Positions 1-8,861 of a stretch of DNA of 64,000 nt are shown piece after piece. The position numbers were made by a program, and so were the translations under genes. The first letter of the stretch is position 1. Each line of letters starts with the position of its first letter. The notes under the pieces were generated by a model, which made no database searches, was not told where the DNA came from, and saw only the letters and a program-made list of their open reading frames with translations. Source of the stretch: Actinomycetes bacterium (lineage in GTDB: Bacteria > Actinomycetota > Acidimicrobiia > Acidimicrobiales > Ilumatobacteraceae); the NCBI GenBank assembly GCA_014190095.1, contig BJFW01000001.1, positions 1-64,000 on the forward strand, read 5' to 3'.

Positions 1-302
1 TTGTAGGAAATGCATGTGAAGAAGTCGATCGTGCATCACGTGCAGTGATTGAAAAAGCAGGATACGGGGAGTATTTCGTGCATCGCACGGGTCATGGAAT
101 TGGCATGGAAGCCCACGAAGATCCATACATGGTGAGCGGCAATAAATTGCCGATTGCGGCGGGTCATGCATTCAGTGTTGAGCCTGGTATCTATATTCCG
201 GGTAAATGGGGCATGCGCTTGGAAGACATTGTTGTGGCAACGGTGAATGGCCCAGAGTCAATGAATAAGGCAAACCACAATTTGATTGTCGTTGAAGCTT
301 AA
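1..302 (+). CDS. M24 family metallopeptidase (Xaa-Pro aminopeptidase type), C-terminal fragment
   Basis: Frame open from the window edge; HRTGHGIGMEAHEDPYM...FSVEPGIYIPGKWGMRLEDIV is typical M24 metal-binding C-terminus; 5' end is off-window. Confidence 0.9.
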   Translation, partial: VGNACEEVDRASRAVIEKAGYGEYFVHRTGHGIGMEAHEDPYMVSGNKLPIAAGHAFSVEPGIYIPGKWGMRLEDIVVATVNGPESMNKANHNLIVVEA

Positions 303-314
303 TTTCTTCAGGTC

Positions 315-1055
315 ATGATTCGTTTAGAAGCAGCAACAGTGATGTTGCAATGGGCCGTAGGCGGTCTTGCATTTTTGTGGTTTACTACACGCCGAAACGA
401 GGTTGGTGCTGGTTACGGCATGTTGCTGCGCATCACCTATGGCGCATTTGCGGTTTTCGCAGTGGTGTTGGGCAATCGCTATGGAGTCAGCTTGATTCGC
501 GAGATATCAGGTGTTGCCGTCGCTATTGCTGCATTCGTGTTGATTCGAAACAAGCGATCAAAGCTTGATCTCATTGCACCGCTTCTTGGAATTCCAGGAA
601 TCATTGCCGCAGGAGTATCTGCGGCAAGCGACGGCAGTGGTGGCGACGTCATCGTGTCGCTATTGAGAGTTGTCATTGGAACGCTGTTTCTTGGCGCAGT
701 GAGCGACACAATGTTGCTTGGCCACTGGTATTTAGTGCAACCAGGTATGCCACGGAAGTTGATCAATGAAATCACCAATGCGGTTATTTACATATGGCCA
801 CTTGAAGTAGTGGTGTTGCTTTTGCCAACAGGAATGTTCAGCGTGCTGAATGGAACTATTGATGACGGCTGGGATGGCGTGCTCGGTTGGTTCTGGCTTG
901 CATCAGCAGTAGTCACGGGAGTGCTTGCGCTTGTTACGCGTGCAGCGTTGAAAGAGAGAAGTTATTCGGCGGTAATGGCAGCAACTGGTTTGATGTATTT
1001 GGCCATTCTCACTGCGTTTTGCACCGACATTGTTGGGCGAGCGTTACTCGCTTAA
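315..1055 (+). CDS. hypothetical multi-pass membrane protein
   Basis: 246 aa ORF with several hydrophobic segments; stop overlaps the convergent amidase stop. Confidence 0.75.
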   Translation: MIRLEAATVMLQWAVGGLAFLWFTTRRNEVGAGYGMLLRITYGAFAVFAVVLGNRYGVSLIREISGVAVAIAAFVLIRNKRSKLDLIAPLLGIPGIIAAGVSAASDGSGGDVIVSLLRVVIGTLFLGAVSDTMLLGHWYLVQPGMPRKLINEITNAVIYIWPLEVVVLLLPTGMFSVLNGTIDDGWDGVLGWFWLASAVVTGVLALVTRAALKERSYSAVMAATGLMYLAILTAFCTDIVGRALLA

Positions 1056-2455
1056 ATCGGTGAGTTTGGCGCCACAAGCGCCCAAGGACGCGAGCGTTCC
1101 ATTGCAAGTCCCAGTTCGAGCAGTAATTGCTCGCTGAAATGGCGACCGTTCACTTGCAATGCAACAGGTAGGCCTTCGACAAGGCCTGAAGGAATAGAGA
1201 TTGCAGGGTTGCCATACATATTTGCTGGAAAGGTGAGCTTGCCGTTGTTCCCCATTCCGCCAGTCAAACCACCAAAAACCGAAGGTAATGGGCCTTCGGC
1301 GTTGAACGCGACATCGGGGTTGCTTGCAGTAATCACAAAATCAACCTGTTCAAATATTTCGTGCATTCGCTGATTGAGTGCGGCACGTCGAGATTCAATT
1401 TTTGCGCGAGCCTCAGCCCCGTATTTGCCCAAAGTTGCTTCAATGCCAAATCGCATTTCGGGAGTAAGTACGTCGGCACATGCTGGCCAATGGTCTGCCA
1501 ACTGCATTTGAATTTCGATCATTCCACTGATTGACCAAGCTGCTCCCATATTGGGGAGCGCGGTGTCAACGGTGACGATGTTCATGCCTGTAATTGACGC
1601 GAGATGTAATGCGTACTCCTCGAGCTGTTTCCACATTGCTGGAGAGACCACAGCACCACCCCAGTTGGGTGCGAGCACCGCTGTCTTTCCGCGTAATGAC
1701 GTTGCGTGACTACCTAATTCATGTTCCCAGTTTTCAACACGTTGCAAACTCAGTGGGTCTCGTGAGTCATGTCCGTTGCACACGTCGAACCAACGCGCTG
1801 TATCGCGAATACTTCGCGCCATCACCCCTGTGTTCACAGTGAGATTTCCAAGTTCGGTGTGCGGTGCGCGAGGGATTCTGCCAAACGTTGCTTTTAATCC
1901 GACAAGACCAGTGAAGCCCGCAGGAATTCGAATTGAACCTCCACCGTCACCGCCAGTTGCAATAGTGACCAGACCACCAGCAACAGCGGCGGCGCTGCCT
2001 CCCGACGACCCTCCGGGGGTTCGACCAATTTTCCACGGGTTATGTGTTACTCCATTGAGAACTGTGCGAGTGACATTTACGCCGCCGAACTCACTTGCAG
2101 TGCACAAACCAATTGCATTCGCTCCGCCAGTTTGCGTGGCACGCTGAACCATGACCGATGTGTGTGTAGCCTTGCGATCTGCAAAGACCACGCACGCCTC
2201 TGTGTAGGGCCACCCTTGCACGGCATCGAGTTCTTTAACTCCAAGTGGAATCCCCCCAAATGGTTTTGACACGTCAGCAGACTTTGCCCGTTGCGTTGCA
2301 CCTTCTGGATCAACAAATGAAAATGCATTCAGCGAACTTTTCTCAATGGCGTGTAGCGAAGCCTGTAACTCTTCTAATGGGGACCGCTCTTTGCTGCGAA
2401 AGGCATCGACAAGCGAGCAGGCATCGCCTGTCCAGGGATTATCAGTAGTGCTCAT
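1052..2455 (-). CDS. amidase (amidase signature family)
   Basis: GGSSGGSAAAVAGGLVTIATGGDGGGSIRIPAGFTGLVGLK signature; leaderless -10 TATTTT-N6-ATG upstream. Confidence 0.93.
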   Translation of the reverse strand: MSTTDNPWTGDACSLVDAFRSKERSPLEELQASLHAIEKSSLNAFSFVDPEGATQRAKSADVSKPFGGIPLGVKELDAVQGWPYTEACVVFADRKATHTSVMVQRATQTGGANAIGLCTASEFGGVNVTRTVLNGVTHNPWKIGRTPGGSSGGSAAAVAGGLVTIATGGDGGGSIRIPAGFTGLVGLKATFGRIPRAPHTELGNLTVNTGVMARSIRDTARWFDVCNGHDSRDPLSLQRVENWEHELGSHATSLRGKTAVLAPNWGGAVVSPAMWKQLEEYALHLASITGMNIVTVDTALPNMGAAWSISGMIEIQMQLADHWPACADVLTPEMRFGIEATLGKYGAEARAKIESRRAALNQRMHEIFEQVDFVITASNPDVAFNAEGPLPSVFGGLTGGMGNNGKLTFPANMYGNPAISIPSGLVEGLPVALQVNGRHFSEQLLLELGLAMERSRPWALVAPNSPI

Positions 2456-2505
2456 TGTCTTAAAATAGTCGCTAAAAACGCAACCTCTATTAGTGTGCAG
2501 TCGTT

Positions 2506-3324
2506 ATGGATACCAAAGCCTTCCTCGGAATTGAGCCAAAGGGAATTCATACAGCCACAAAAGGACAGTGGTCGATGGTCGTTCGGCCTGGGCTCGTAAC
2601 GGGTGGCAATTTTCTCTGGGGAGGATGCGGATTGGCTGCAGCAGTTGCAGCAATTGAAGAGTTGTCTGGTCGCACGTGCGTGTGGGCAACTGCCCAGTAC
2701 CTGTCATATGCGCGAACTGGCGAGACGATGGATGTTGATGTAACGCTTGCTGTCGTTGGACATCAGATCACTCAGGCGCGCGCAGTGTGCCATGTTGGAG
2801 ATCGTGAAATTCTCACCGTGAATGCAGCGGTAGGCGAGCGGCCATTTGAGTATGCACATTCGTTTGTGAAGATGCCCGATGTGCCACCACCGAGCGCATT
2901 GAAGCAACGTGCGCATCGCAGTGACGTTTCAAACACCATTCACGAAAAAATGGAAGAGCGTTTTGTCATTGGTCGTGAACTTGAGGATTTAGATGAAGTT
3001 CCTAACGATGGTCGCACCTTGATGTGGGCTCGGATTCCTGATGTGATTGAAGGTGTAGATACGGCAACATTGGCGGTGTTGGGTGACTTCGTGCCAATGG
3101 GTGTTGGCCAAGCGCTCGGCATACGTGGAGGCGGAAATAGCCTTGACAACACGCTCCGAGTGGTTCGCCTCGTTCCCACTAAGTGGGTGTTGTTAGACAT
3201 ACATATACAAGGCGTGGAACGCGGCTTCGGGCACGGAACAGTAAATATGTTTGCCGAAGATGGAACGTTTCTTGCCACCGCAAGTCAAAGTTGTATTGCT
3301 CGAATGTGGAGGGAGCCAAAATGA
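2506..3324 (+). CDS. acyl-CoA thioesterase family protein
   Basis: 272 aa; two hotdog-like halves (LWGGCGLAAAVAAIEELSGR, QYLSYARTGETMDVDVTL). Confidence 0.75.
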   Translation: MDTKAFLGIEPKGIHTATKGQWSMVVRPGLVTGGNFLWGGCGLAAAVAAIEELSGRTCVWATAQYLSYARTGETMDVDVTLAVVGHQITQARAVCHVGDREILTVNAAVGERPFEYAHSFVKMPDVPPPSALKQRAHRSDVSNTIHEKMEERFVIGRELEDLDEVPNDGRTLMWARIPDVIEGVDTATLAVLGDFVPMGVGQALGIRGGGNSLDNTLRVVRLVPTKWVLLDIHIQGVERGFGHGTVNMFAEDGTFLATASQSCIARMWREPK

Positions 3325-4298
3325 TTCGTCGCAACGGAATGACCGTTCCACTTCCAGGACATTTGCACGACCACAAAGAGAAGTATGCACAGTTGGCCGA
3401 CTGGGGTTACAGCGACATTTGGTCTGCTGAAACCGATGGCGCAGACGCATTCACTCCGTTGGCACTGGCCGCTGCATGGGAACCGCGCCTGCGACTGGGA
3501 ACAGCAATTGTTCCTGCCTATACGCGTACTGCTCCTGTGATTGCGCAAAGTGTTGCTGCGCTTGCCGATGCCGCACCTGGCCGTTTTGCGATCGGAATTG
3601 GTTCGTCTAGCAATGTGATCGTTGAGCGTTGGAATGGCGTGCCATTCGTAGACCCGTACAAAAAGGTTCGCGACGTAGTTCGATTTATGCATGACGCGTT
3701 TTCTGGCGAGAAAATTACCAAGGAATACGACACGTTCAGAGTTGACGGGTTTCGTTTGAGCATTAAGCCAGTGCAAAAGCCAACGATCTTGATTGCTGCG
3801 CTTCGTGAAGGAATGTTGAAGTTGGGTGCGCGTGAAGCAGATGGTGTGATCATCAATTGGCTGAGTGCACAGGACGTCACCAAAGTTGCCAAGGTGGTAG
3901 AGGACGCAGCAAACGGAGTCGAGAAGGAAATCACTGCGCGGATTTTTGTATGCCCAAGCGAAGACACCGAAGTGGTTCGCGCGGGAGCCCGTTTTGCAAT
4001 TGCCGCATACATGAATGTTCCTGTGTATGCCGACTTCCATCGCTGGATGGGACGAGCACCGCTGATGCAAGGAATGTGGGATGCGTGGAAAGCAGGAGAC
4101 CGCAAAGCAGCATTGGCGGCGATCCCGGATCAAGTAGTGGATGAGTTGGTGGTGCATGGAAGCCCTGCGCATTGCCGCGATATCATTTCCGAGTATTTCA
4201 AAAATGGTGTGACAACTTCATCGCTTGCAATTCTTCCTCTTGATCCGAACTTGGACTATTGGAAGTCTGTTGAAGCTCTTTCGCCGAGTGCCAGTTAA
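3321..4298 (+). CDS. LLM class F420-dependent oxidoreductase
   Basis: WGYSDIWSAETDGADAFTPLALAAAWEPRLRLGTAIVPAYTRTAPVIAQ; ATGA overlap with upstream gene supports the 3321 start rather than 3183. Confidence 0.9.
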   Translation: MIRRNGMTVPLPGHLHDHKEKYAQLADWGYSDIWSAETDGADAFTPLALAAAWEPRLRLGTAIVPAYTRTAPVIAQSVAALADAAPGRFAIGIGSSSNVIVERWNGVPFVDPYKKVRDVVRFMHDAFSGEKITKEYDTFRVDGFRLSIKPVQKPTILIAALREGMLKLGAREADGVIINWLSAQDVTKVAKVVEDAANGVEKEITARIFVCPSEDTEVVRAGARFAIAAYMNVPVYADFHRWMGRAPLMQGMWDAWKAGDRKAALAAIPDQVVDELVVHGSPAHCRDIISEYFKNGVTTSSLAILPLDPNLDYWKSVEALSPSAS

Positions 4299-4313
4299 TT
4301 TGTTGGTTCTGTC

Positions 4314-6119
4314 ATGACATCAATTGAGTCCGATACCGAGGTTGCGGCTCGACTCGAATTCGAAGAGACACAGCGCAGCGAAGGATGGCGATTGCTGCGT
4401 GCCGCATTGCGGTTACAGAGACGTAATTTGTTACTTGGTGCATTGGTAGGAATTTTGTGGGCTTCTTTCAAAGTGGCAGTGCCACAGATGACAAAGTACG
4501 CCATCAACGACGGCATAGAAAAAAATGGCCCGTTATTGCGATGGGCATTGATTATCGGTGGTCTAGGCGTGCTCACGGGTGTGCTGTCGGGAATGCGGCG
4601 TTATATCGCATTTCGTGAAAGCAGATGGGCCGAAACCTTGTTTCGTGAGCGTCTGTTTTCTCACGTGTTGAATCTGCATGTCGGCTATCACGACAAGGCA
4701 CAAACAGGTCAGTTGATGAGTCGAGCATCAAGCGACCTGATGCAAATTCAAGGATTTATTGTGATGATTCCAATCACGCTGTCAAACGTGATTCAGATTT
4801 TTGCTGTTACGGCCATTCTCTTCTTGACTGATCCAATCCTTGCAATTGTTGCCCTCATTCCATTGCCTTTTGTCAATCTTTCAGCGCGAAGGTTCAGCCA
4901 TCGAATTCACCCTGCGTCAATCGCTGTGCAAGCAGAACAAGCACAGTTGGCCAATGTTGTTGAAGAGAGTATTTCTGGCGTTCGTGTGGTGAAGGGTTTC
5001 GGCGCAGAGCAGGTGCAGTTTGAGAAACTTGAAAAAGAAGCCGACGACATTTTGCGGGAGTCAATGAAGGCTGCGCGCATCCGTTCCAGTTTCATGCCAG
5101 CCATTGACGTGCTGCCTGCACTTGGGTTGGTTGCGGTGCTTGGAGTTGGCGGTCATCGTGTGCTGAATGGCGATTTGACGATCGGTGATCTTGTTGCATT
5201 CAACGTGTATCTCACGCTGCTCATTTGGCCGCTCCGCAATATCGGCATGATTGTTGCCCTTGGTCAACGCGCCGCCGCTGCGCTTGTTCGAATTAATGAA
5301 GTCATGTCGACAGAATCTGAGATCACCGATCCTGCACAACCAAAGACATTGCCGTTACAAACGACGGAACCAGTTGGTGCTGTGAAGTTTGACAAAGTGT
5401 TGTTTGGGTACAACCCAGAGTTTCCTGTGCTCCGAAACTTCAGTATGGAGATTCGAGGCGGTGAGAGTATCGCCATTGTTGGCGCAACTGGGTCTGGAAA
5501 GTCGACAGTTACTCGTCTGCTGTTGCGGTTTTACGATACGCAAAGCGGGCATGTGTTTCTTGATGGAATTGATGTTCGCAAGTTGAAGCTTTCTGATTTG
5601 AGAAAACACATTGGAGTTGTCTTTGAGGACACGGTTTTGTTCAACGATTCGGTGCGCAACAACATTGCCTTCGCTAAACCAGATGCAGGTGTTGAGGAAA
5701 TAGAACGTGCGGCAAAGTTGTCAGGCGCACATGACTTTGTGTTGCAACTGCCAAATGGTTACGAAACGGTGATTGGTGAGCGTGGTTTTTCACTTTCTGG
5801 TGGACAACGTCAGCGCATTGCGATTGCACGAGCAATTGTTGCTAACCCAAGAGTGCTGGTGCTTGATGATGCGACAAGTGCGGTTGACCCAAGTAAAGAG
5901 GGTGAAATTCGCGATGCGATGAAGACCGTTATGTCTGGTCGAACCACCATCGTGATTGCACATCGTCCTGGAACGATTGCGCTTGCCGACAGAGTGATTT
6001 TGCTGGATGAAGGCAAAGTTGCTGCCATTGGCACCCACGACGAACTTGTTGGATCAAACGCCCGCTATCGAGAAGTTCTTGCGAGCATGAGCACTCCTGA
6101 AGAGGAAAAGGTCAACTGA
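4314..6119 (+). CDS. ABC transporter, permease/ATP-binding fusion (first half of heterodimeric exporter)
   Basis: TM domain plus Walker A GATGSGKST, signature LSGGQRQRIAIARAI, Walker B VLVLDDATSAVD. Confidence 0.95.
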   Translation: MTSIESDTEVAARLEFEETQRSEGWRLLRAALRLQRRNLLLGALVGILWASFKVAVPQMTKYAINDGIEKNGPLLRWALIIGGLGVLTGVLSGMRRYIAFRESRWAETLFRERLFSHVLNLHVGYHDKAQTGQLMSRASSDLMQIQGFIVMIPITLSNVIQIFAVTAILFLTDPILAIVALIPLPFVNLSARRFSHRIHPASIAVQAEQAQLANVVEESISGVRVVKGFGAEQVQFEKLEKEADDILRESMKAARIRSSFMPAIDVLPALGLVAVLGVGGHRVLNGDLTIGDLVAFNVYLTLLIWPLRNIGMIVALGQRAAAALVRINEVMSTESEITDPAQPKTLPLQTTEPVGAVKFDKVLFGYNPEFPVLRNFSMEIRGGESIAIVGATGSGKSTVTRLLLRFYDTQSGHVFLDGIDVRKLKLSDLRKHIGVVFEDTVLFNDSVRNNIAFAKPDAGVEEIERAAKLSGAHDFVLQLPNGYETVIGERGFSLSGGQRQRIAIARAIVANPRVLVLDDATSAVDPSKEGEIRDAMKTVMSGRTTIVIAHRPGTIALADRVILLDEGKVAAIGTHDELVGSNARYREVLASMSTPEEEKVN

Positions 6120-6120
6120 C

Positions 6121-7908
6121 ATGTGGTCGCAGGGTGGCGTAACGGACGAAGACCGACTCAGTAGAGCGCAGGCTCGCACGGTTATTGGTCGGGTTTTCAA
6201 AATGGCTGCGCCGTTTCGCAAAACGATGTACGTGGCTTTTGCGTGTGTGTGCGCTACCACACTATGCGCGTTAGCTGGCCCATTGTTGGTGCGCAGAGGG
6301 ATTGACCTAGGCATTCGTGGAAATGATCCCGCCTCTCTCAACGTCTCGGTGGGCGTTTACTTGCTCGTTGCGCTGATTGCCTACGTTTTCGGTCGTGCTC
6401 AATTCCTCTACTTGAATAGAACTGGCGAATCGTTTCTTCGAGTGTTGAGGCTTGCAGTGTTTCGTCAGATGCAACGCCAGAGCATGGCGTTTTACGATCG
6501 CAATAAAGCAGGTGTCTTAGTTGCGCGAATGACTGCCGACATTGAGTCAATGGCTGAACTTGTGCAATGGGGTCTATTGCAGTTCCTCGCAGCAGGAATG
6601 CTAATTGTTTTTGCTCTTGTGTTGCTTGCAACATTGAGTTGGCAGTTGACCATTGTTGCTCTGCTTGTGATGCCAATTCTGATTGCGGCTTCAGTGAAGT
6701 TTCAACGTGACTCCAACAAGGCGTATCTCACGGTACGAGATCGTGTTGGAGCAAACTTGTCTGCCCTTCAAGAAGGAATTACCACGGTGCGTGTAATTCA
6801 GGCATACGCCCAAGAAGAAGAGACCATCCGCAAGTTCACTAAATCAAATCGCGAATTGTTCAAAAGCCACGAACACAGCGTGCGCGTAAGTACGTGGTAT
6901 TTCGCACTCATTGAATTTGGCGGAGTGTTCGCAAGTGCTTTGATTATCGGCATCGGCGGATGGTTGGTTCATCGAGGTGATGTCACTCTTGGCACTGTTG
7001 TTGCCTTTACATTGTTGCTCTCCAGTTTGTTTGACCCTGTACAACAGCTTTCGCAGTTGTACAACACGGTGCAATCTGCAGGTGCTGCACTGAACAAGTT
7101 GTTTCAAATTCTTGATGCCAAGCCAGAAGTTGATGAGCACCCCGGTGCCGTTGCATTGCCACTATCTGGCGAATTGGTTGTCAATGGAATTGACTTCACC
7201 TATTCCGGCGCAGAGAATCGCGCATTGCAATCTGTAAGTATCAGCGTTGGTGTTGGCGAGAAGCTTGCTCTTGTTGGTCCAACGGGTGCTGGGAAATCGA
7301 CTCTTGCAAAGCTGATGGCTCGTTTGTATGACCCGCAGGTGGGCAGTGTTTCGTATGGCGGAATTGACTTAAAGATGGCCACGATGTCGTCTTTGCGTGA
7401 ACGGATAGTGGTGGTTCCACAAGAAGGTTTCTTGTTTAACGGAACCATTCGCGACAATTTGCGAATTGCACGAAGCACTGCAAACGATGAAGAAATTGAC
7501 GCAGCAATTGCCGCAATCGGTGCAACTGAACACTTCGCAACGCTGCCAGACGGACTTGATACCGAAGTACGCGAGCGTGGCAGCCGGTTGTCGGCAGGTG
7601 AGCGCCAATTAGTTGCGCTTGCCCGTGCAGCACTCGTCGACCCAGCCGTGTTGGTGCTGGATGAAGCGACGTCAAACCTCGACCCGGGAACAGAAGCAGA
7701 AGTTGAACATGCGCTGGAGCGATTGATGGCTGGGCGCACGGTCATTGTGGTTGCGCATCGATTGTCAACCGTGCAACGCGCAGACCACATTGCGGTGATT
7801 GCCGATGCTCAAGTGGCCGAATATGGCACGCATGCGGAATTGATTGCGAAGGGTGGCAGGTACAGCGCACTTGCTGCGGCCTGGCAAAAATCGCAAGTCA
7901 GTCGTTGA
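6121..7908 (+). CDS. ABC transporter, permease/ATP-binding fusion (second half of heterodimeric exporter)
   Basis: Walker A GPTGAGKST, variant signature LSAGERQLVALARAAL, Walker B VLVLDEATSNLD. Confidence 0.95.
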   Translation: MWSQGGVTDEDRLSRAQARTVIGRVFKMAAPFRKTMYVAFACVCATTLCALAGPLLVRRGIDLGIRGNDPASLNVSVGVYLLVALIAYVFGRAQFLYLNRTGESFLRVLRLAVFRQMQRQSMAFYDRNKAGVLVARMTADIESMAELVQWGLLQFLAAGMLIVFALVLLATLSWQLTIVALLVMPILIAASVKFQRDSNKAYLTVRDRVGANLSALQEGITTVRVIQAYAQEEETIRKFTKSNRELFKSHEHSVRVSTWYFALIEFGGVFASALIIGIGGWLVHRGDVTLGTVVAFTLLLSSLFDPVQQLSQLYNTVQSAGAALNKLFQILDAKPEVDEHPGAVALPLSGELVVNGIDFTYSGAENRALQSVSISVGVGEKLALVGPTGAGKSTLAKLMARLYDPQVGSVSYGGIDLKMATMSSLRERIVVVPQEGFLFNGTIRDNLRIARSTANDEEIDAAIAAIGATEHFATLPDGLDTEVRERGSRLSAGERQLVALARAALVDPAVLVLDEATSNLDPGTEAEVEHALERLMAGRTVIVVAHRLSTVQRADHIAVIADAQVAEYGTHAELIAKGGRYSALAAAWQKSQVSR

Positions 7909-7970
7909 TTTTTCGGTACACTTTTAATCACACGAGATTCGCGGACAGTAATTGTCTGGCTTCGAAACGG

Positions 7971-8007
7971 AAATGACGACACAGAAATGTGTCGTCATTT
8001 TTATTTC
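7971..8007 (+). terminator. intrinsic terminator after ABC operon
   Basis: AAATGACGACACA-GAAA-TGTGTCGTCATTT, 13 bp perfect stem with GAAA tetraloop followed by TTATTTCC. Confidence 0.9.
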
Positions 8008-8042
8008 CTTTCCCAATTTCCTGCGCACACATGTTGAGCGGT

Positions 8043-8117
8043 GCCGTGATGGTGTAGTGGTAGCGCGCGAATCTCGTGGGTTTCGAGGCGCGGATTCGAT
8101 TTCTGCTCATGGCTCCA
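8043..8117 (+). tRNA. divergent tRNA(-like) gene, best-fit anticodon CGT (Thr)
   Basis: Acceptor gccgtga/tcatggc pairs fully (one G.T); D-arm gtgt-agtggta-gcgc; T-arm gcgga-ttcgatt-tctgc; 3' TCCA encoded; 5-nt variable loop; T33 then C34 G35 T36. Anticodon stem is weak (27:43 C-C mismatch, two G.T pairs). Confidence 0.55.
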
Positions 8118-8189
8118 AGAAAACGAACGAAGAGGTGCTCGCGAAACTTCTTACCTGGGAGTCACGACTCGGGGAAACTTCAAGTAGTC

Positions 8190-8225
8190 AGGGCTGACAG
8201 GGAAACCTGTCAGCCCTGTTTCTTG
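8190..8225 (+). terminator. intrinsic terminator downstream of the tRNA-like gene
   Basis: AGGGCTGACAGG-GAAA-CCTGTCAGCCCT, 12 bp perfect stem with GAAA tetraloop followed by GTTTCTTG. Confidence 0.88.
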
Positions 8226-8267
8226 TCGCTTGATCGCAGTCGATGGGCTGTCTACAAGTAGCGTGTA

Positions 8268-8822
8268 ATGCGCATGGCACGCGAAAAGGTCTACACACGA
8301 GCAGGCGACGATGGCACAACGGGTCTGTTCTATGGCGGTCGTGTTGGTAAAGATTCCGCATTACCGCGTGCTTATGGCGCAGTGGACGAAGCGCAAGCAA
8401 TCCTTGGGTTGGCTCGTGCCGAAGCTGGCAAGGGCACCGAACTCGATGACATGCTCGTGCACATTTGCCGCGACCTCTGGGTGTTGATGGCCGAGCTGGC
8501 TACCTTGCCAGAAAATCGACACAAGCTTGTTGACGATAAAACACGTGTCACCGAGGTGATGGTGGAAAAGCTCGAACACATGATTGACTCGCTCGACGAA
8601 CGCTTTGAGCCACCAACCGATTTTGTGGTGCCTGGCCAAAACCGCGTTTCGGCATTGCTCGACGTTGGTCGCACGGTTGCCCGCAGGGCCGAACGGCACT
8701 CTTTGGCCGCAGCACCACCACCGTCGCAGGCGTGCCCATATCTCAATAGGCTTTCTGACCTGTTGTGGACCCTTGCCCGTTGGCAAGAAGGTGAGTCTTT
8801 GTCAGTTAAAGACGTCATCTAG
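8268..8822 (+). CDS. cob(I)yrinic acid a,c-diamide adenosyltransferase (PduO type)
   Basis: VYTRAGDDGTTGLFYGGRVGKDSALPRAYGAVDEAQAILGLARA ... DFVVPGQNRVSALLDVGRTVARRAER; start may be 8274. Confidence 0.92.
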   Translation: MRMAREKVYTRAGDDGTTGLFYGGRVGKDSALPRAYGAVDEAQAILGLARAEAGKGTELDDMLVHICRDLWVLMAELATLPENRHKLVDDKTRVTEVMVEKLEHMIDSLDERFEPPTDFVVPGQNRVSALLDVGRTVARRAERHSLAAAPPPSQACPYLNRLSDLLWTLARWQEGESLSVKDVI

Positions 8823-8861
8823 TTACCATTTACTGAGTATTCACACATAAGGAGACCTGTC

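Noticed and set aside
3285-4172. 295-aa minus-strand ORF
   Set aside because: Antisense to the clear LLM oxidoreductase; low-complexity shadow ORF with atypical composition.
8118-8217. Possible cobalamin riboswitch before the cob(I)alamin adenosyltransferase (CAGG-GAAA-CCTG resembles a B12 box)
   Set aside because: It is a perfect 12-bp GAAA hairpin followed by a T-rich stretch, and I see no conserved GCCACTG or other aptamer core; best read as a terminator.
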